64,000 nt of DNA from Paraflavisolibacter caeni (lineage in GTDB: Bacteria; Bacteroidota; Bacteroidia; Chitinophagales; Chitinophagaceae): assembly GCF_025628885.1 (NCBI RefSeq), contig NZ_JAOTIF010000001.1, positions 496,001 through 560,000 of the forward strand, written 5' to 3'. The position numbers were made by a program, and so were the translations under genes. The notes below the pieces were generated by a model, which saw only the letters and a program-made list of their open reading frames with translations, did no database searches and was not told the origin of the DNA. This document shows positions 53,732 to 62,659 of the stretch, one piece after another. Within the stretch, counting starts at the first letter, position 1. Each line of letters begins with the position of its first letter.

Positions 53732-55561
53732 CTACTTCACCTCCTGCATCTGTACCAGCCGGTAATAGTACCCTCCCTTTTCCAATAACTCTTGGTGTGT
53801 ACCCCTTTCAACAATCCTGCCCTTCTGCAGCACAATGATTTCGTCTGCATGGCGGATTGTGCTCAGGCGGTGGGCTATTACAATAGAAGTGCGGTTTTGC
53901 ATCATATTATTAATGGCGTCTTGCACCAGTCGTTCACTTTCTGTATCGAGCGCAGAAGTAGCTTCATCCAATATCAAAATCGGAGGGTTTTTCAGAACGG
54001 CCCTGGCTATAGTTAAGCGCTGACGTTCGCCGCCGCTTAGTTTGCTGCCCCTGTCTCCAATATTAGTATCAAACCCTCTTTCTTTCTTTGTAATGAACTG
54101 GTAGGCATTAGCTACCTTGGCCGCCGCTTCAATCTCTTCCAGTTTTGCAGATTGCTTACCCAACTGGATGTTGGCAGCTATCGTATCATTAAATAAAATA
54201 GGTTCCTGTGTAACAATACTGATTTGATCCCTTACCGATTCGAGGGAGTATTCTTTTATATTGACGCCGTCTACCAGCAATTCTCCGCTTGTAACATCAT
54301 GAAAACGTGGAACCAGGTCAGCCAGGGTCGATTTACCTGCACCTGATGATCCTACCAATGCTACCGTTTTTCCCTTTTCTATCTTCAGGTTGATGTTTTC
54401 CAATACACTGACCCCATCATACGCAAACGAAACATTACGCAGTTCAATACTGTGCTGGAAGATTTCAAGCCTTTTCCCGTTTATATTATCATCTACTGTA
54501 TTCTTTGTAAGCAATACTTCTTCTATGCGTCCAATGGCTGCTGTCCCCTTTTGCATATTGCTGAACGAAGTGGAAAGTGATTTGGCAGGGTTGATAATAT
54601 TATAAAATAAGGCCAGGTAGGTAATGAAAGCCGATGCCTCCATAATTCTTCCTTTCAATACCAGCGATCCACCAAAATATAGAATACCGCAAAACACCAT
54701 AACGCCTAAAAATTCCGACATGGGTGATGCCAGGTCGCGGCGTGTAATCATTTTGTTCTTGGCCTCTAATAATTTTTTATCAATACTGAAAAACTTTTTA
54801 CGCAGTAATGGTTCAATATTGAATGCTTTGATCACACGCAGGCCTAACAATGTCTCATCCAAAACGGAAACTGAATCCGCATAATGCAGAGCCGCTTCTG
54901 AAGAATGTCTTTTTAGGGAGCGTGAAATCCTGCCGATGAAAGTCCCTACAAAGGGTATAAGCAGCAAAACAAAAAAAGTAAGCTGGGGGCTTAATATGAA
55001 AAGGGCAGAAAGATTAATAATAATCGTAAGAGGATCCCTTATCCAGCCTTCCAGTGTACCCACAACTGAAGACTCAACTTCTCCCATATCATTTGTAATG
55101 CGGCTGATAAGGTCGCCTTTACGCTTTTCAGTAAAGAAACCTATTGGGAGTTGTAGTATTTTATTGTAAAGTTCCGAGCGTAGCCTGTTGACTATTTTAT
55201 TCTTTAAAGGATTTAATATATAATTAGAAAGATAAAGGAATAGATTTTTGAAGAAAATGGAAACAATGATCAAACCGCATATGATGCCTAGTGCCTTGGT
55301 TTTGCTTTCAATGCCATCTTCGCCCTTGGAAATTTGCTGGAACAAGAAATTCTTGAAAACTTTAACTAGGGGGTTGCTGGTTGCACTGATGAGGCTGCCG
55401 GTGCCTGATTGTTCTCCTTTAAAAATAAGATCTAAAAAGGGCATCAACATACCCAGGGAAATAATGGAAAATGCAATAGACAGAACAATAAACAAAAAGT
55501 ATATGAGTACTTGTCCTTTATAATCTTTTAGATATTGGAAAACTCGTCCGTATTTCTTCAT
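53732..55561 (-). CDS. ABC transporter, fused permease/ATPase (MsbA-like)
   Basis: A 609-residue half-transporter. Six membrane helices within residues about 15-320 (IYFLFIVLSIAFSIISLG, ALGIICGLIIVSIFFKNLF, LTIIINLSALFILSPQLTFFVLLLIP), then a nucleotide-binding domain: Walker A VGSSGAGKST, Q loop VTQEPILFN, signature LSGGERQR, Walker B ILILDEATSALD, His-switch IAHRLST. MsbA-type exporters move lipid A or other amphipathic molecules to the outer leaflet of the inner membrane; drug export is an alternative. Monocistronic, convergent with the acyl-CoA dehydrogenase gene. Confidence 0.95.
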   Translation of the reverse strand: MKKYGRVFQYLKDYKGQVLIYFLFIVLSIAFSIISLGMLMPFLDLIFKGEQSGTGSLISATSNPLVKVFKNFLFQQISKGEDGIESKTKALGIICGLIIVSIFFKNLFLYLSNYILNPLKNKIVNRLRSELYNKILQLPIGFFTEKRKGDLISRITNDMGEVESSVVGTLEGWIRDPLTIIINLSALFILSPQLTFFVLLLIPFVGTFIGRISRSLKRHSSEAALHYADSVSVLDETLLGLRVIKAFNIEPLLRKKFFSIDKKLLEAKNKMITRRDLASPMSEFLGVMVFCGILYFGGSLVLKGRIMEASAFITYLALFYNIINPAKSLSTSFSNMQKGTAAIGRIEEVLLTKNTVDDNINGKRLEIFQHSIELRNVSFAYDGVSVLENINLKIEKGKTVALVGSSGAGKSTLADLVPRFHDVTSGELLVDGVNIKEYSLESVRDQISIVTQEPILFNDTIAANIQLGKQSAKLEEIEAAAKVANAYQFITKKERGFDTNIGDRGSKLSGGERQRLTIARAVLKNPPILILDEATSALDTESERLVQDAINNMMQNRTSIVIAHRLSTIRHADEIIVLQKGRIVERGTHQELLEKGGYYYRLVQMQEVK

Positions 55562-55689
55562 GATGGTTTTAATGCTGTAATTTGACCGAACCAGGCGCCG
55601 AATTCATAGGAACAACTAAGGAAAGGACCGGGTTTGATGTCTTAAACGCGGCAAAAGTAACTACTTTTACATCCAATAAAGGTTAATAT

Positions 55690-56079
55690 ATGCAGGAAGG
55701 AAAAAGACAAAAGCAAGTAGGTGGGCTGATTCAGGAAGAAATGAACAGCATCTTTCAGCACCTGGGATTGAATATGCTCAATGGCGGTTTGGTTTCTATA
55801 TCAACAGTGAAGATCACTCCTGACCTTTTGGAAGCAAGAATTTACCTAAGCATATTTCAGACAGAAGCAAAGGTGGCCTTAAAAAAGATAGAAGATCATA
55901 AGTGGGAAATCAAAAAGGAACTGGCTTCCAGGGTGAAACAGCAGTTGCGCCGGATTCCGGAATTAAAGTTCTTCCTTGACGAAACGCTTGACCATGTATT
56001 CAAAATGGAAGAAATATTTAAAGAAATAAAAAAAGGAGAAGAAGGCGCAAAAGATCAAAAGGAGACCAGTGAAGATTAG
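55690..56079 (+). CDS. rbfA: Ribosome-binding factor A
   Basis: A 129-residue 30S maturation factor with KH-like fold: KRQKQVGGLIQEEMNSIFQ at the start, ISTVKITPDLLEARIYLSIF, and RIPELKFFLDETLDHVFKMEEIF. The tail is charged (KKGEEGAKDQKETSED). A TACTTTTA near-match to the -7 box is at 55662-55669, about 20 bases before the start. It precedes a LolC/E-like permease gene by 47 bp. Confidence 0.95.
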   Translation: MQEGKRQKQVGGLIQEEMNSIFQHLGLNMLNGGLVSISTVKITPDLLEARIYLSIFQTEAKVALKKIEDHKWEIKKELASRVKQQLRRIPELKFFLDETLDHVFKMEEIFKEIKKGEEGAKDQKETSED

Positions 56080-56101
56080 CGCTTAGGAGTGATCCTATAC
56101 T

Positions 56102-56133
56102 CATGAACCCGTAAACCTGTAAACTCGTGAACT
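56102..56133. repeat. 8-bp tandem repeat containing a start codon
   Basis: Four 8-bp units CATGAACC, CGTAAACC, TGTAAACT, CGTGAACT in tandem. The GTG start of the following permease gene (56127) is inside the last unit, so the repeat forms its ribosome-binding region. Confidence 0.8.
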
Positions 56134-57350
56134 TTCTCTTCGCCTGGCGCTATTTTAAAGCAAAAAAAACTACAAATGCTATAAATATAATTGCCTGGAT
56201 CAGTATACTCGCCATCATCATTGGAACGGCTTCTCTGATCCTGGTATTAAGTGTATTTAACGGTTTTGAGGACCTTGTAAAATCTCTTTACTCTTCTTTT
56301 TATCCTGATATCAGGGTTTCTCCGGCAACCGGTAAACAGATCACCCTTAGCCAGGAGCAGTTAAACAAAATCAGGTCAGTAAAGGGCGTGATGAATATTT
56401 CCCTGGTTGCGGAAGAAAAAGCATTGTTGCAAAACGGAGAATTTCAATCTATTATTTATTTAAAAGGTGTAGATGACCAATATACTAAAGTAACAGGTGT
56501 ATCAAAGCATATCGTCAAAGGAAATTTCCGGACCGGCGATGCCGACTTCCCGCTCCTGGTGCTGGGTGCTGGAATTGAAAACGCTGTAGCAGTTCAAAGC
56601 GATAGGAGTCTCGCTCCTTTGGTGGTTTACCTTCCCAAAAAATCAGGAGTGGACTTGTCTAACCCACTAAACTCAATCAGCGCAGATACAATCAATACTT
56701 CTGGAACCTTTTTAATTCAGCAGGACTTTGATAATAAATATGCCATAACGAACCTTGAGTTTTTAAAGAGAATGCTTGGATTGGGAGCTGATCAGTATGG
56801 AGCGGCCGAACTGATATTAAACCAGGATGCTGATCCTGATGAGGTTAAAGAAAACCTGGCAATGGTATTAGGTAATCATTACCTGGTTCAAACAAGGTAC
56901 GAGCAAAACCAAAGCCTGTATTCGGTAATGCGGGCAGAGAAATGGGTGATCTATGCCATTCTTTCTTTGATCCTGGTTGTGGCAGCCTTTAATATGATTG
57001 GAGCATTGACGATGCTGGTACTAGAAAAACAACAGGACATCAGTGTTTTGCATGCATTGGGCGGCAGCAGGTCATTCATTCAAAAGATTTTCTTGAGCGA
57101 AGGAGTGCTGCTGGCCGTTATAGGCGGCTGCTCCGGTATGTTGGTAGCAGTTATCTTAGCAGTTCTACAAGTCAACTTTAAATTGATCCCCCTCCAGGGC
57201 GGCACTTTTCTGATTGATTATTTTCCTGTCAAACTGTCCCTGTCAGACTTTTTACTGGTTGGCATAACCGTTTTAGTTATAGCCGTGCTGGCATCCTGGT
57301 TACCAGCCAGAAAAGCAGCGCGACAGGAGTTTAGCCTACGGTCGGAATAA
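56127..57350 (+). CDS. FtsX-like ABC permease, LolC/LolE type
   Basis: A 407-residue inner-membrane protein: one N-terminal helix (NIIAWISILAIIIGTASLILVLSVFNGFEDLVKSLY, residues about 18-52), a large periplasmic domain (55-270) and three C-terminal helices (KWVIYAILSLILVVAAFNMIGAL, VLLAVIGGCSGMLVAVILAV, LLVGITVLVIAVLASWLP). This is the MacB_PCD plus FtsX layout of the lipoprotein-releasing LolC/E family. The matching ATPase LolD is not encoded next to it. GTG start lies inside an 8-bp repeat; no ATG fits the conserved FAWRYF start. Function: lipoprotein transfer to the outer membrane. Confidence 0.9.
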   Translation: MNFLFAWRYFKAKKTTNAINIIAWISILAIIIGTASLILVLSVFNGFEDLVKSLYSSFYPDIRVSPATGKQITLSQEQLNKIRSVKGVMNISLVAEEKALLQNGEFQSIIYLKGVDDQYTKVTGVSKHIVKGNFRTGDADFPLLVLGAGIENAVAVQSDRSLAPLVVYLPKKSGVDLSNPLNSISADTINTSGTFLIQQDFDNKYAITNLEFLKRMLGLGADQYGAAELILNQDADPDEVKENLAMVLGNHYLVQTRYEQNQSLYSVMRAEKWVIYAILSLILVVAAFNMIGALTMLVLEKQQDISVLHALGGSRSFIQKIFLSEGVLLAVIGGCSGMLVAVILAVLQVNFKLIPLQGGTFLIDYFPVKLSLSDFLLVGITVLVIAVLASWLPARKAARQEFSLRSE

Positions 57351-57719
57351 GATTTGGCATGTAGAGAAAAAACAACATTGCATGAATATTTTATTATAAT
57401 TCTTTTCAATTTTAATATATCGGTGAGGGGTAGAGGAAAATAAAAAGACATTAACTGATGAGTTATTTCTACTTAAAATGTAACTGCTTAATTTTTTTGT
57501 TTGAACATTAATGCTTACGTGAAAAAAAAGCTGGCATAATATTTTTGCTGTGTAGCTGCATTCATAACCTTTTAACCAACCGAAATGAGAAATCTTCAAC
57601 CAATACAAAAAGGGCAAGCGGTCTTTAAATAATAAGGTGCTAAAAAGCATAATAAATAAATAATATTTAATGTTTGGATTGTTAGTACTAATTTTACGCA
57701 CCATATAAACCGCTGCATT
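57351..57719. other. Gene-free spacer before the WecA-like gene
   Basis: A 369-bp AT-rich stretch without credible frames longer than 15 codons (one short frame MRNLQPIQKGQAVFK at 57584). I see no strong hairpin or convincing promoter; TAATTTTA (57690 region) is a partial -7 match. Confidence 0.5.
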
Positions 57720-58859
57720 ATGATTTTCGTGCTCTTAACCCTTTCTGTATCCTTTATCTTAACATACTTAGCAATACCTGCAATTATCAAGATAGCCAAT
57801 GAAAAAAGGCTGTATGATATGCCCGATGATCGTAAGATTCATAAAAAACCAATAGCCTCACTGGGTGGTGTAGGTATTTTTATAGGATTCTTTTTATCAA
57901 CTTTATTTTTTATTTCCAATAAGACCAATCCTGAATTCCAATATTTCTTTGCTGCGGCTACTATTATTTTTTTCCTGGGATTAAAAGATGATATCTTAAT
58001 ATTATCGGCCCGTAAAAAGTTTATCTGCCAGCTAGCTGTAGCCGCAATTCTTGTTCACCTGGGCGGCATCCGCATTGATAGCATGCACGGTATATTGGGT
58101 TTTACCAAATTGCCTGATATTATAGGGTTTGGATTGAGCTACTTTACAATCATCCTGATCATTAATGCTTATAATTTAATTGACGGTGTTGATGGCCTGG
58201 CTGGCATGCTGGGATTACTTTCCATGGTAGTCTTTGGAACTTATTTTCATTTGGCAGGGTTGCCCTCTTTTTCACTTTTGGCTTTTGCCATGGCAGGGAG
58301 TCTGATAGGCTTTTTGATCTTTAACTTTCATCCTGCGAAGATCTTTATGGGTGACAGCGGCTCGCTGATGATAGGATTATTGAACTCTATTTTGGTGATT
58401 AAGTTTATCAATGTGGCAGATTCTGTTGCTGTTCCTTTTCACCTTGAATCTGCTGTTGGAATCGGTATTGCTGTTTTAATGGTTCCTATTTTGGATACTT
58501 TAAGGGTATTTAGCATCCGGATCTATAAAGGAAGGTCTCCTTTTTCTCCTGATCGCAATCACATACACCACTTGTTGCTGGATAGAGGTTTAAATCATAA
58601 ATATGTAACAGCCTGCTGTTTTCTTTTGAATGTATTGTTTATTAGCCTGGCTTATTTTGGTCGCTTATTAGGACCCAACTTTCTGCTCTGCATTTTGGGG
58701 GCTGCTTCCCTGGGGTTTCTGGCTATCCTGTTGTATGGCAAAAAGCCAAAAGCTAAAAAAATCAACAAACAAGTGCCTGCACTACAACCTAATGTGAGAA
58801 GCATTTCCCGGACAAAGGTCATTTCATTGGAGCCCGAAAAAGTTGCTGTTGACCAGTAA
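57720..58859 (+). CDS. Undecaprenyl-phosphate sugar-1-phosphate transferase, WecA/TagO-like
   Basis: A 379-residue polyprenyl-phosphate transferase with about ten membrane helices. The cytosolic catalytic motifs are all present: an N-terminal DMPDDRKIHKKPIASLGG, the aspartate pair FFLGLKDDILIL, NAYNLIDGVDGLAG, the MGDSGS motif after FNFHPAKIF, and the basic RNHIHHLLLDRG loop. It links GlcNAc-1-phosphate or a similar sugar to undecaprenyl phosphate, the first step of O-antigen, exopolysaccharide or wall-polymer synthesis. The last 50 residues are a charged cytosolic tail. No other glycan genes lie beside it. Confidence 0.93.
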   Translation: MIFVLLTLSVSFILTYLAIPAIIKIANEKRLYDMPDDRKIHKKPIASLGGVGIFIGFFLSTLFFISNKTNPEFQYFFAAATIIFFLGLKDDILILSARKKFICQLAVAAILVHLGGIRIDSMHGILGFTKLPDIIGFGLSYFTIILIINAYNLIDGVDGLAGMLGLLSMVVFGTYFHLAGLPSFSLLAFAMAGSLIGFLIFNFHPAKIFMGDSGSLMIGLLNSILVIKFINVADSVAVPFHLESAVGIGIAVLMVPILDTLRVFSIRIYKGRSPFSPDRNHIHHLLLDRGLNHKYVTACCFLLNVLFISLAYFGRLLGPNFLLCILGAASLGFLAILLYGKKPKAKKINKQVPALQPNVRSISRTKVISLEPEKVAVDQ

Positions 58860-58903
58860 GTTATAAAACTGAATATTTGCGCTCGCCATAATGATTCCTT
58901 CCT

Positions 58904-58911
58904 TAGTTTTG
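58904..58911 (+). promoter_or_regulatory. Candidate -7 element for frr
   Basis: TAGTTTTG, exact match to TAnnTTTG, 22 bases before the frr ATG. A TTTG at 58876-58879 lies 24 bases upstream, a little beyond the usual 19-21 spacing. Confidence 0.4.
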
Positions 58912-58933
58912 CGCTTTCTAAACTAAGATACCT

Positions 58934-59497
58934 ATGTCAGAAGAGTTGTCGTTAACTATTGATTTAGCAGAAGATTCCATGAAAAAGGCAATTGTGCATT
59001 TGGAAGGAGAATTGGCGAAAATCCGTGCCGGCAAAGCAAATCCTCAAATGTTGGATGGAATTATGGTAGATTATTATGGATCTCCTACTCCAATCAACCA
59101 GGTGGGAAATATCAGTGTTTTGGATGCTCGTACGTTAACCATCCAGCCTTGGGAGAAAAACATGCTTCAGCCTATTGAAAGAGCGATCATAGCTTCTAAT
59201 ATCGGCATCAACCCTCAGAATGACGGTGTTATTATCCGTCTTTTTTTACCTCCATTGACCGAAGAAAGGCGTAAGGAATTGGTTAAAAGGTGCCAGGGTG
59301 AAGGAGAACATGCTAAAATCGCTATTAGAAACATCCGTCGCGATGCCATCGAAAGCATCAAAAAATTGCAGAAGAATGGCCTAAGCGAAGACGTAGCAAA
59401 AGATGCAGAAGCTGAAGTGCAGGAAATGACGAACAAATACATTGCATTGGTAGATAAACACCTGGCCTCTAAGGAGAAAGATATTATGGCAGTCTAA
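58934..59497 (+). CDS. frr: Ribosome recycling factor
   Basis: A 187-residue protein that, with EF-G, splits post-termination ribosomes. It has the usual three-helix bundle plus beta domain: KAIVHLEGELAKIRAGKANPQMLDGIMVDYYGSPTPINQVGNISV, then TEERRKELVKRCQGEGEHAKIAIRNIRRDA, including the conserved RAGKANP. Length is normal. It stands alone between the WecA-like gene and a hairpin; a likely promoter lies in front. Confidence 0.98.
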   Translation: MSEELSLTIDLAEDSMKKAIVHLEGELAKIRAGKANPQMLDGIMVDYYGSPTPINQVGNISVLDARTLTIQPWEKNMLQPIERAIIASNIGINPQNDGVIIRLFLPPLTEERRKELVKRCQGEGEHAKIAIRNIRRDAIESIKKLQKNGLSEDVAKDAEAEVQEMTNKYIALVDKHLASKEKDIMAV

Positions 59498-59523
59498 ATA
59501 CCAGGCTTTTTTTAAATAATTTT

Positions 59524-59572
59524 AAAGGGTCTAATGAGTTAAGAATAACAATAAGAACTTATTAGACCTTTT
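59524..59572. terminator. Bidirectional terminator between frr and the DMT exporter gene
   Basis: Seventeen-base arms AAAGGGTCTAATGAGTT / AACTTATTAGACCTTTT, two G:U or A:C positions, 15-base loop. A-rich left and T-rich right flanks suit both converging genes. Confidence 0.75.
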
Positions 59573-59592
59573 AAATTCTTCTAAACTCCTCT

Positions 59593-60465
59593 CTACGATT
59601 TATTAGCCAGGTAAACACCACCTAAGATCACGCCTAGACAAAAGATCTGTATAGCTGTTACGTTTTCATTTGCTAAGATGCCCCAGAAAATAGCTACAAT
59701 AGGAATCGCATAGGTTGTCATCGTGGCAAAAAGACCACCTGCTTTTTTGATAAGATAATAAAAGAAAACTGTTGCAAATGCACTGCCTACTACTCCTAGC
59801 AAGGCAGCTGCCGCAAACGACCAGCGGGCTGAAACATTATATTGTAATAATGCAAAAGTATCTTGCTGCCACGCGATAACACCTGCAGGGAAACTCATAA
59901 TGGCCAGAGAAATTGTGGCCATGTGTATTGGGTTCACATCTCTTAAATAGTGACTCACCAGGTTAACATTGATGCCATATAATAATGTGGCCACTAAAAT
60001 CAATAGGGCATACCCGGAATTATGAAAACTGATACCTCCTTCAGAGAAACTTAATACCAATAAACCAATAAAGCCAATCACCACGCCGGCAATTTTCTGC
60101 CTGGGTAGTTTGGCTTTATAAAAGAGCATATTAATAACGATAACAAATAAAGGAGTTAGCGAGTTAAGAATGCCGGCAAGTGAACTGTCTATCTTTTTTT
60201 CTATTGCAATTGCAAAAAGAAAAGCCGGCAATAAGTTGCCTAATATGCCAGATAAAATGATCAATGGGATTTTCCTGACTGGAACTTTGGAAATATGAAA
60301 AATAGCTGGTGCCAAAAATATGAAACCAGCCGAAAAAATACGTACAGCACCAATTTGCACACCCGTTAGATCTTCTTTGCTTACCTTCATTAAGATGAAT
60401 GAGCTGCCCCAGATAAATGATAGCAAAATAAAAATCGACCAGTTGATTACTTTTTGTTTTTGCAT
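59593..60465 (-). CDS. EamA/DMT-family transporter
   Basis: A 290-residue membrane protein with ten predicted helices in two EamA repeats: FILLSFIWGSSFILMKVS at the start, IILSGILGNLLPAFLFAIAIE, then the second repeat AALLGVVGSAFATVFFYYLIKKAG and VAIFWGILANENVTAIQIFCLGVILGGVYLA. These drug/metabolite transporters export amino acids or other small molecules; no substrate can be assigned. The gene is divergent from the PPK2 gene, with only 54 bp between starts. Confidence 0.93.
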   Translation of the reverse strand: MQKQKVINWSIFILLSFIWGSSFILMKVSKEDLTGVQIGAVRIFSAGFIFLAPAIFHISKVPVRKIPLIILSGILGNLLPAFLFAIAIEKKIDSSLAGILNSLTPLFVIVINMLFYKAKLPRQKIAGVVIGFIGLLVLSFSEGGISFHNSGYALLILVATLLYGINVNLVSHYLRDVNPIHMATISLAIMSFPAGVIAWQQDTFALLQYNVSARWSFAAAALLGVVGSAFATVFFYYLIKKAGGLFATMTTYAIPIVAIFWGILANENVTAIQIFCLGVILGGVYLANKS

Positions 60466-60519
60466 AAATTCGGTAGCAAAGGTGAAGTTTTGGTATTAAA
60501 AAATCATAAATATTCATTT

Positions 60520-61272
60520 ATGTATCTGCTATCAGAAATATCTACAAAAGCACCAGGGCACCTGGATAAAAAAGAAATTAAAAAGCAGACAGAAGAACTT
60601 TTAGAGGAGTTAGATAGTTTGCAGTATCTTTTGTATGCCGAGGCAAAACATGCTGTCCTGGTAGTACTGCAAGGCCCGGATGCCAGCGGCAAAGATGGGG
60701 CTATCCGTAAGGTATTTGGCAGCTTAAATCCGCAGGGGGTTCGCGTCAAGTCTTTTAAAGAACCTACACAAGAAGAGCTATCCCATGATTTCTTATGGCG
60801 GATTCATCAACATACACCAGGTAAGGGCTTAATTCAGATATTTAATCGTTCTCATTATGAGGATGTTTTAGTAACCCGTGTCCATAAATTATGTGATGAC
60901 GAGACAGCGCATCTTCGCTTTAATGCAATCAATAATTTCGAAGAAATGCTTGCGTCGACTAATTCTACTCAAATTCTGAAATTTTACTTGCATGTATCAA
61001 AGGAAGAACAAGAGGTGCGTTTAAAAGAGCGTTTGGAAGACCCAACCAAGCATTGGAAATATGATCGGAAAGACTTTACAGAATCGAATCTTTGGGATCA
61101 ATACCGCAAGATGTATGAAGACGTGTTCAGATTTTGTAATGCGACTCCTTGGGTAGTAGTTCCTGCCGATCAAAACTGGTATAAAGAATTTATCATTACC
61201 CAAACATTAGTGAATGCATTGAAAGCTTTGAATATGAAATTTCCTTCGCTGCCTGAAAAACCGAATAATTAA
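60520..61272 (+). CDS. ppk2: Polyphosphate kinase 2-family protein
   Basis: A 250-residue PPK2 enzyme. The ATG at 60520 (MYLLSEISTKAPGHLDKKE) is used; an upstream TTG frame overlaps the divergent gene. Walker-A-like VVLQGPDASGKDGAIRKVF, the PPK2 hallmark GVRVKSFKEPTQEELSHDFLWRIHQHTPGKG, and FNRSHYEDVLVTRVH are clear. The C-terminal KYDRKDFTESNLWDQYRKMYED is the lid region. PPK2 enzymes use polyphosphate to phosphorylate AMP, ADP or GDP (class not fixed). Followed by mscL after 37 bp on the same strand. Confidence 0.95.
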   Translation: MYLLSEISTKAPGHLDKKEIKKQTEELLEELDSLQYLLYAEAKHAVLVVLQGPDASGKDGAIRKVFGSLNPQGVRVKSFKEPTQEELSHDFLWRIHQHTPGKGLIQIFNRSHYEDVLVTRVHKLCDDETAHLRFNAINNFEEMLASTNSTQILKFYLHVSKEEQEVRLKERLEDPTKHWKYDRKDFTESNLWDQYRKMYEDVFRFCNATPWVVVPADQNWYKEFIITQTLVNALKALNMKFPSLPEKPNN

Positions 61273-61309
61273 ACTATAAATGCTGTATCTTAACATATAA
61301 ACTTATGCT

Positions 61310-61714
61310 ATGGGATTAATAAAGGAATTTAAAGAATTTGCTTTAAAAGGTAACGTTGTAGACCTTGCAGTTGCCGTAGTGATTGGAGCTGCTTTTGGTG
61401 CTATTGTTTCTTCACTGGTGAGCGATGTAGTTACTCCTTTATTGTTGGCTCCGGCGCTCGAAGCCGCTAACCTGAAAGACCTGGAAGCTCTTAGCTGGGG
61501 GGGTGTTAAATATGGGAAGTTCCTGGCATCTGTGCTCAATTTCCTTATTGTGGCACTTGCACTCTTCATGGTCATCAAAGGCATGAATGTTATGAAGCGT
61601 AAAAAAGAAGCTCCTGTAGCTCCCGCTCCGCCAGAATACACTTTACAGGAAAAATTGTTGATGGAGATCAGGGATGAGTTGAGGGTGAATGGAACCAATG
61701 CTCAAAAGGTATGA
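61310..61714 (+). CDS. mscL: Large-conductance mechanosensitive channel
   Basis: A 134-residue inner-membrane channel that opens on osmotic downshock. N-terminal MGLIKEFKEFALKGNVVDLAVAVVIGAAFGAIVSSLVSDVVTPL contains the pore helix with the typical G-x-x-x-x-L-A-V-x-x-V-I-G-x-A-F-x-x-I-V pattern; the second helix is FLASVLNFLIVALALFMVIKGMN, then the cytosolic TLQEKLLMEIRDEL bundle. Length and layout are standard. It follows ppk2 and may share its transcript; a terminator-like hairpin lies further down. Confidence 0.97.
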   Translation: MGLIKEFKEFALKGNVVDLAVAVVIGAAFGAIVSSLVSDVVTPLLLAPALEAANLKDLEALSWGGVKYGKFLASVLNFLIVALALFMVIKGMNVMKRKKEAPVAPAPPEYTLQEKLLMEIRDELRVNGTNAQKV

Positions 61715-61833
61715 CACTTTTCTTTTAAAGCATGATCTGTGTGCTCAATGGCAAATGATTAATAAATTATAATTAATAATTATTTACAGCCTGGCACCTC
61801 ATTGATACTTTAAAAAGTTGATATTTTTGTTAC

Positions 61834-61853
61834 ATCCCGTTAGTTAACGGGAT
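61834..61853 (+). terminator. Intrinsic terminator between mscL and scpA
   Basis: Perfect 9-bp arms ATCCCGTTA / TAACGGGAT around a 2-base centre, followed by TTTTATTTTTT. It lies 120 bp after mscL and 24 bp before the TTG start of scpA, so it may also act as an attenuator of scpA. Confidence 0.75.
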
Positions 61854-61876
61854 TTTTATTTTTTAAATAATTTCCT

Positions 61877-62659
61877 TTGGTTACCAACTATCAAATAAAA
61901 CTACCTCAATTTGAAGGTCCGTTCGACCTTTTGCTCTTTTTTATCGAAAGAGACGAATTGGATATTTATAATATACCTATCACAAAGATCATCAACGACT
62001 TCCTGAATTATATCCATACAGGCGAGGAATTAGATATTGAGCTTTCGAGCGAATTCATCTTGTTCGTTTCTACCCTGATGCGTATTAAAGCAAAAATGTT
62101 GCTGCCCCGCAAGGAACTGGATGAACAGGGCAATGAAATTGACCCCAGGCAGGAATTGGTTGATAAGATCCTGGAGTATAAAAAGTTCAAGGAAGCTGCT
62201 ATCAGGATGGCAGAACTTGAGGCCGAAAGGATCTTGATGGCAAAAAGGGGCAACATTCAGAAAGAAATGATAGAAATAGGAGAGCAGGCCGGGGAGGGTA
62301 CTGAAATACAGACAATTACACTCTTCAAGTTGATGAAAGCTTTTGAGCGTGTGATGCAAAAGTATGAGGACCGCTTCAATAAGCCCGTACACACCGTGGT
62401 GCAGTACAATTACACAATGGAGCACACCAAAGCAGACATGATCTCGATTGCACAGCGTGAGCGTAGCTTGTCCTTTGAAAAGGTTTTTGAAGTAGTCGAA
62501 AATCGCGTGCATGCCATTTTCGTATTCCTGTCTATGCTGGAGTTAGTACAACAGAAATACTTGCGTATTATGATAGGAGATGGGCGTAATAACTTTCTTT
62601 TGGAGTACAATGAAACGGAAGAAGGTCTGACAGACGAGGAGCATATGCATTTATTATAA
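61877..62659 (+). CDS. scpA: Segregation and condensation protein A
   Basis: A 260-residue kleisin of the SMC-ScpAB condensin. It begins MVTNYQIKLPQFEGPFDLLLFFIERDELDIYNIPI, the family's conserved N-terminal SMC-binding part, with FVSTLMRIKAKMLLPRKE next and a C-terminal winged-helix (IFVFLSMLELVQQKYLRIMIGD). No ATG is available before the conserved region; the frame upstream closes at a TAA at 61868, so TTG at 61877 is the start. scpB and smc are not next to it. Confidence 0.95.
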   Translation: MVTNYQIKLPQFEGPFDLLLFFIERDELDIYNIPITKIINDFLNYIHTGEELDIELSSEFILFVSTLMRIKAKMLLPRKELDEQGNEIDPRQELVDKILEYKKFKEAAIRMAELEAERILMAKRGNIQKEMIEIGEQAGEGTEIQTITLFKLMKAFERVMQKYEDRFNKPVHTVVQYNYTMEHTKADMISIAQRERSLSFEKVFEVVENRVHAIFVFLSMLELVQQKYLRIMIGDGRNNFLLEYNETEEGLTDEEHMHLL

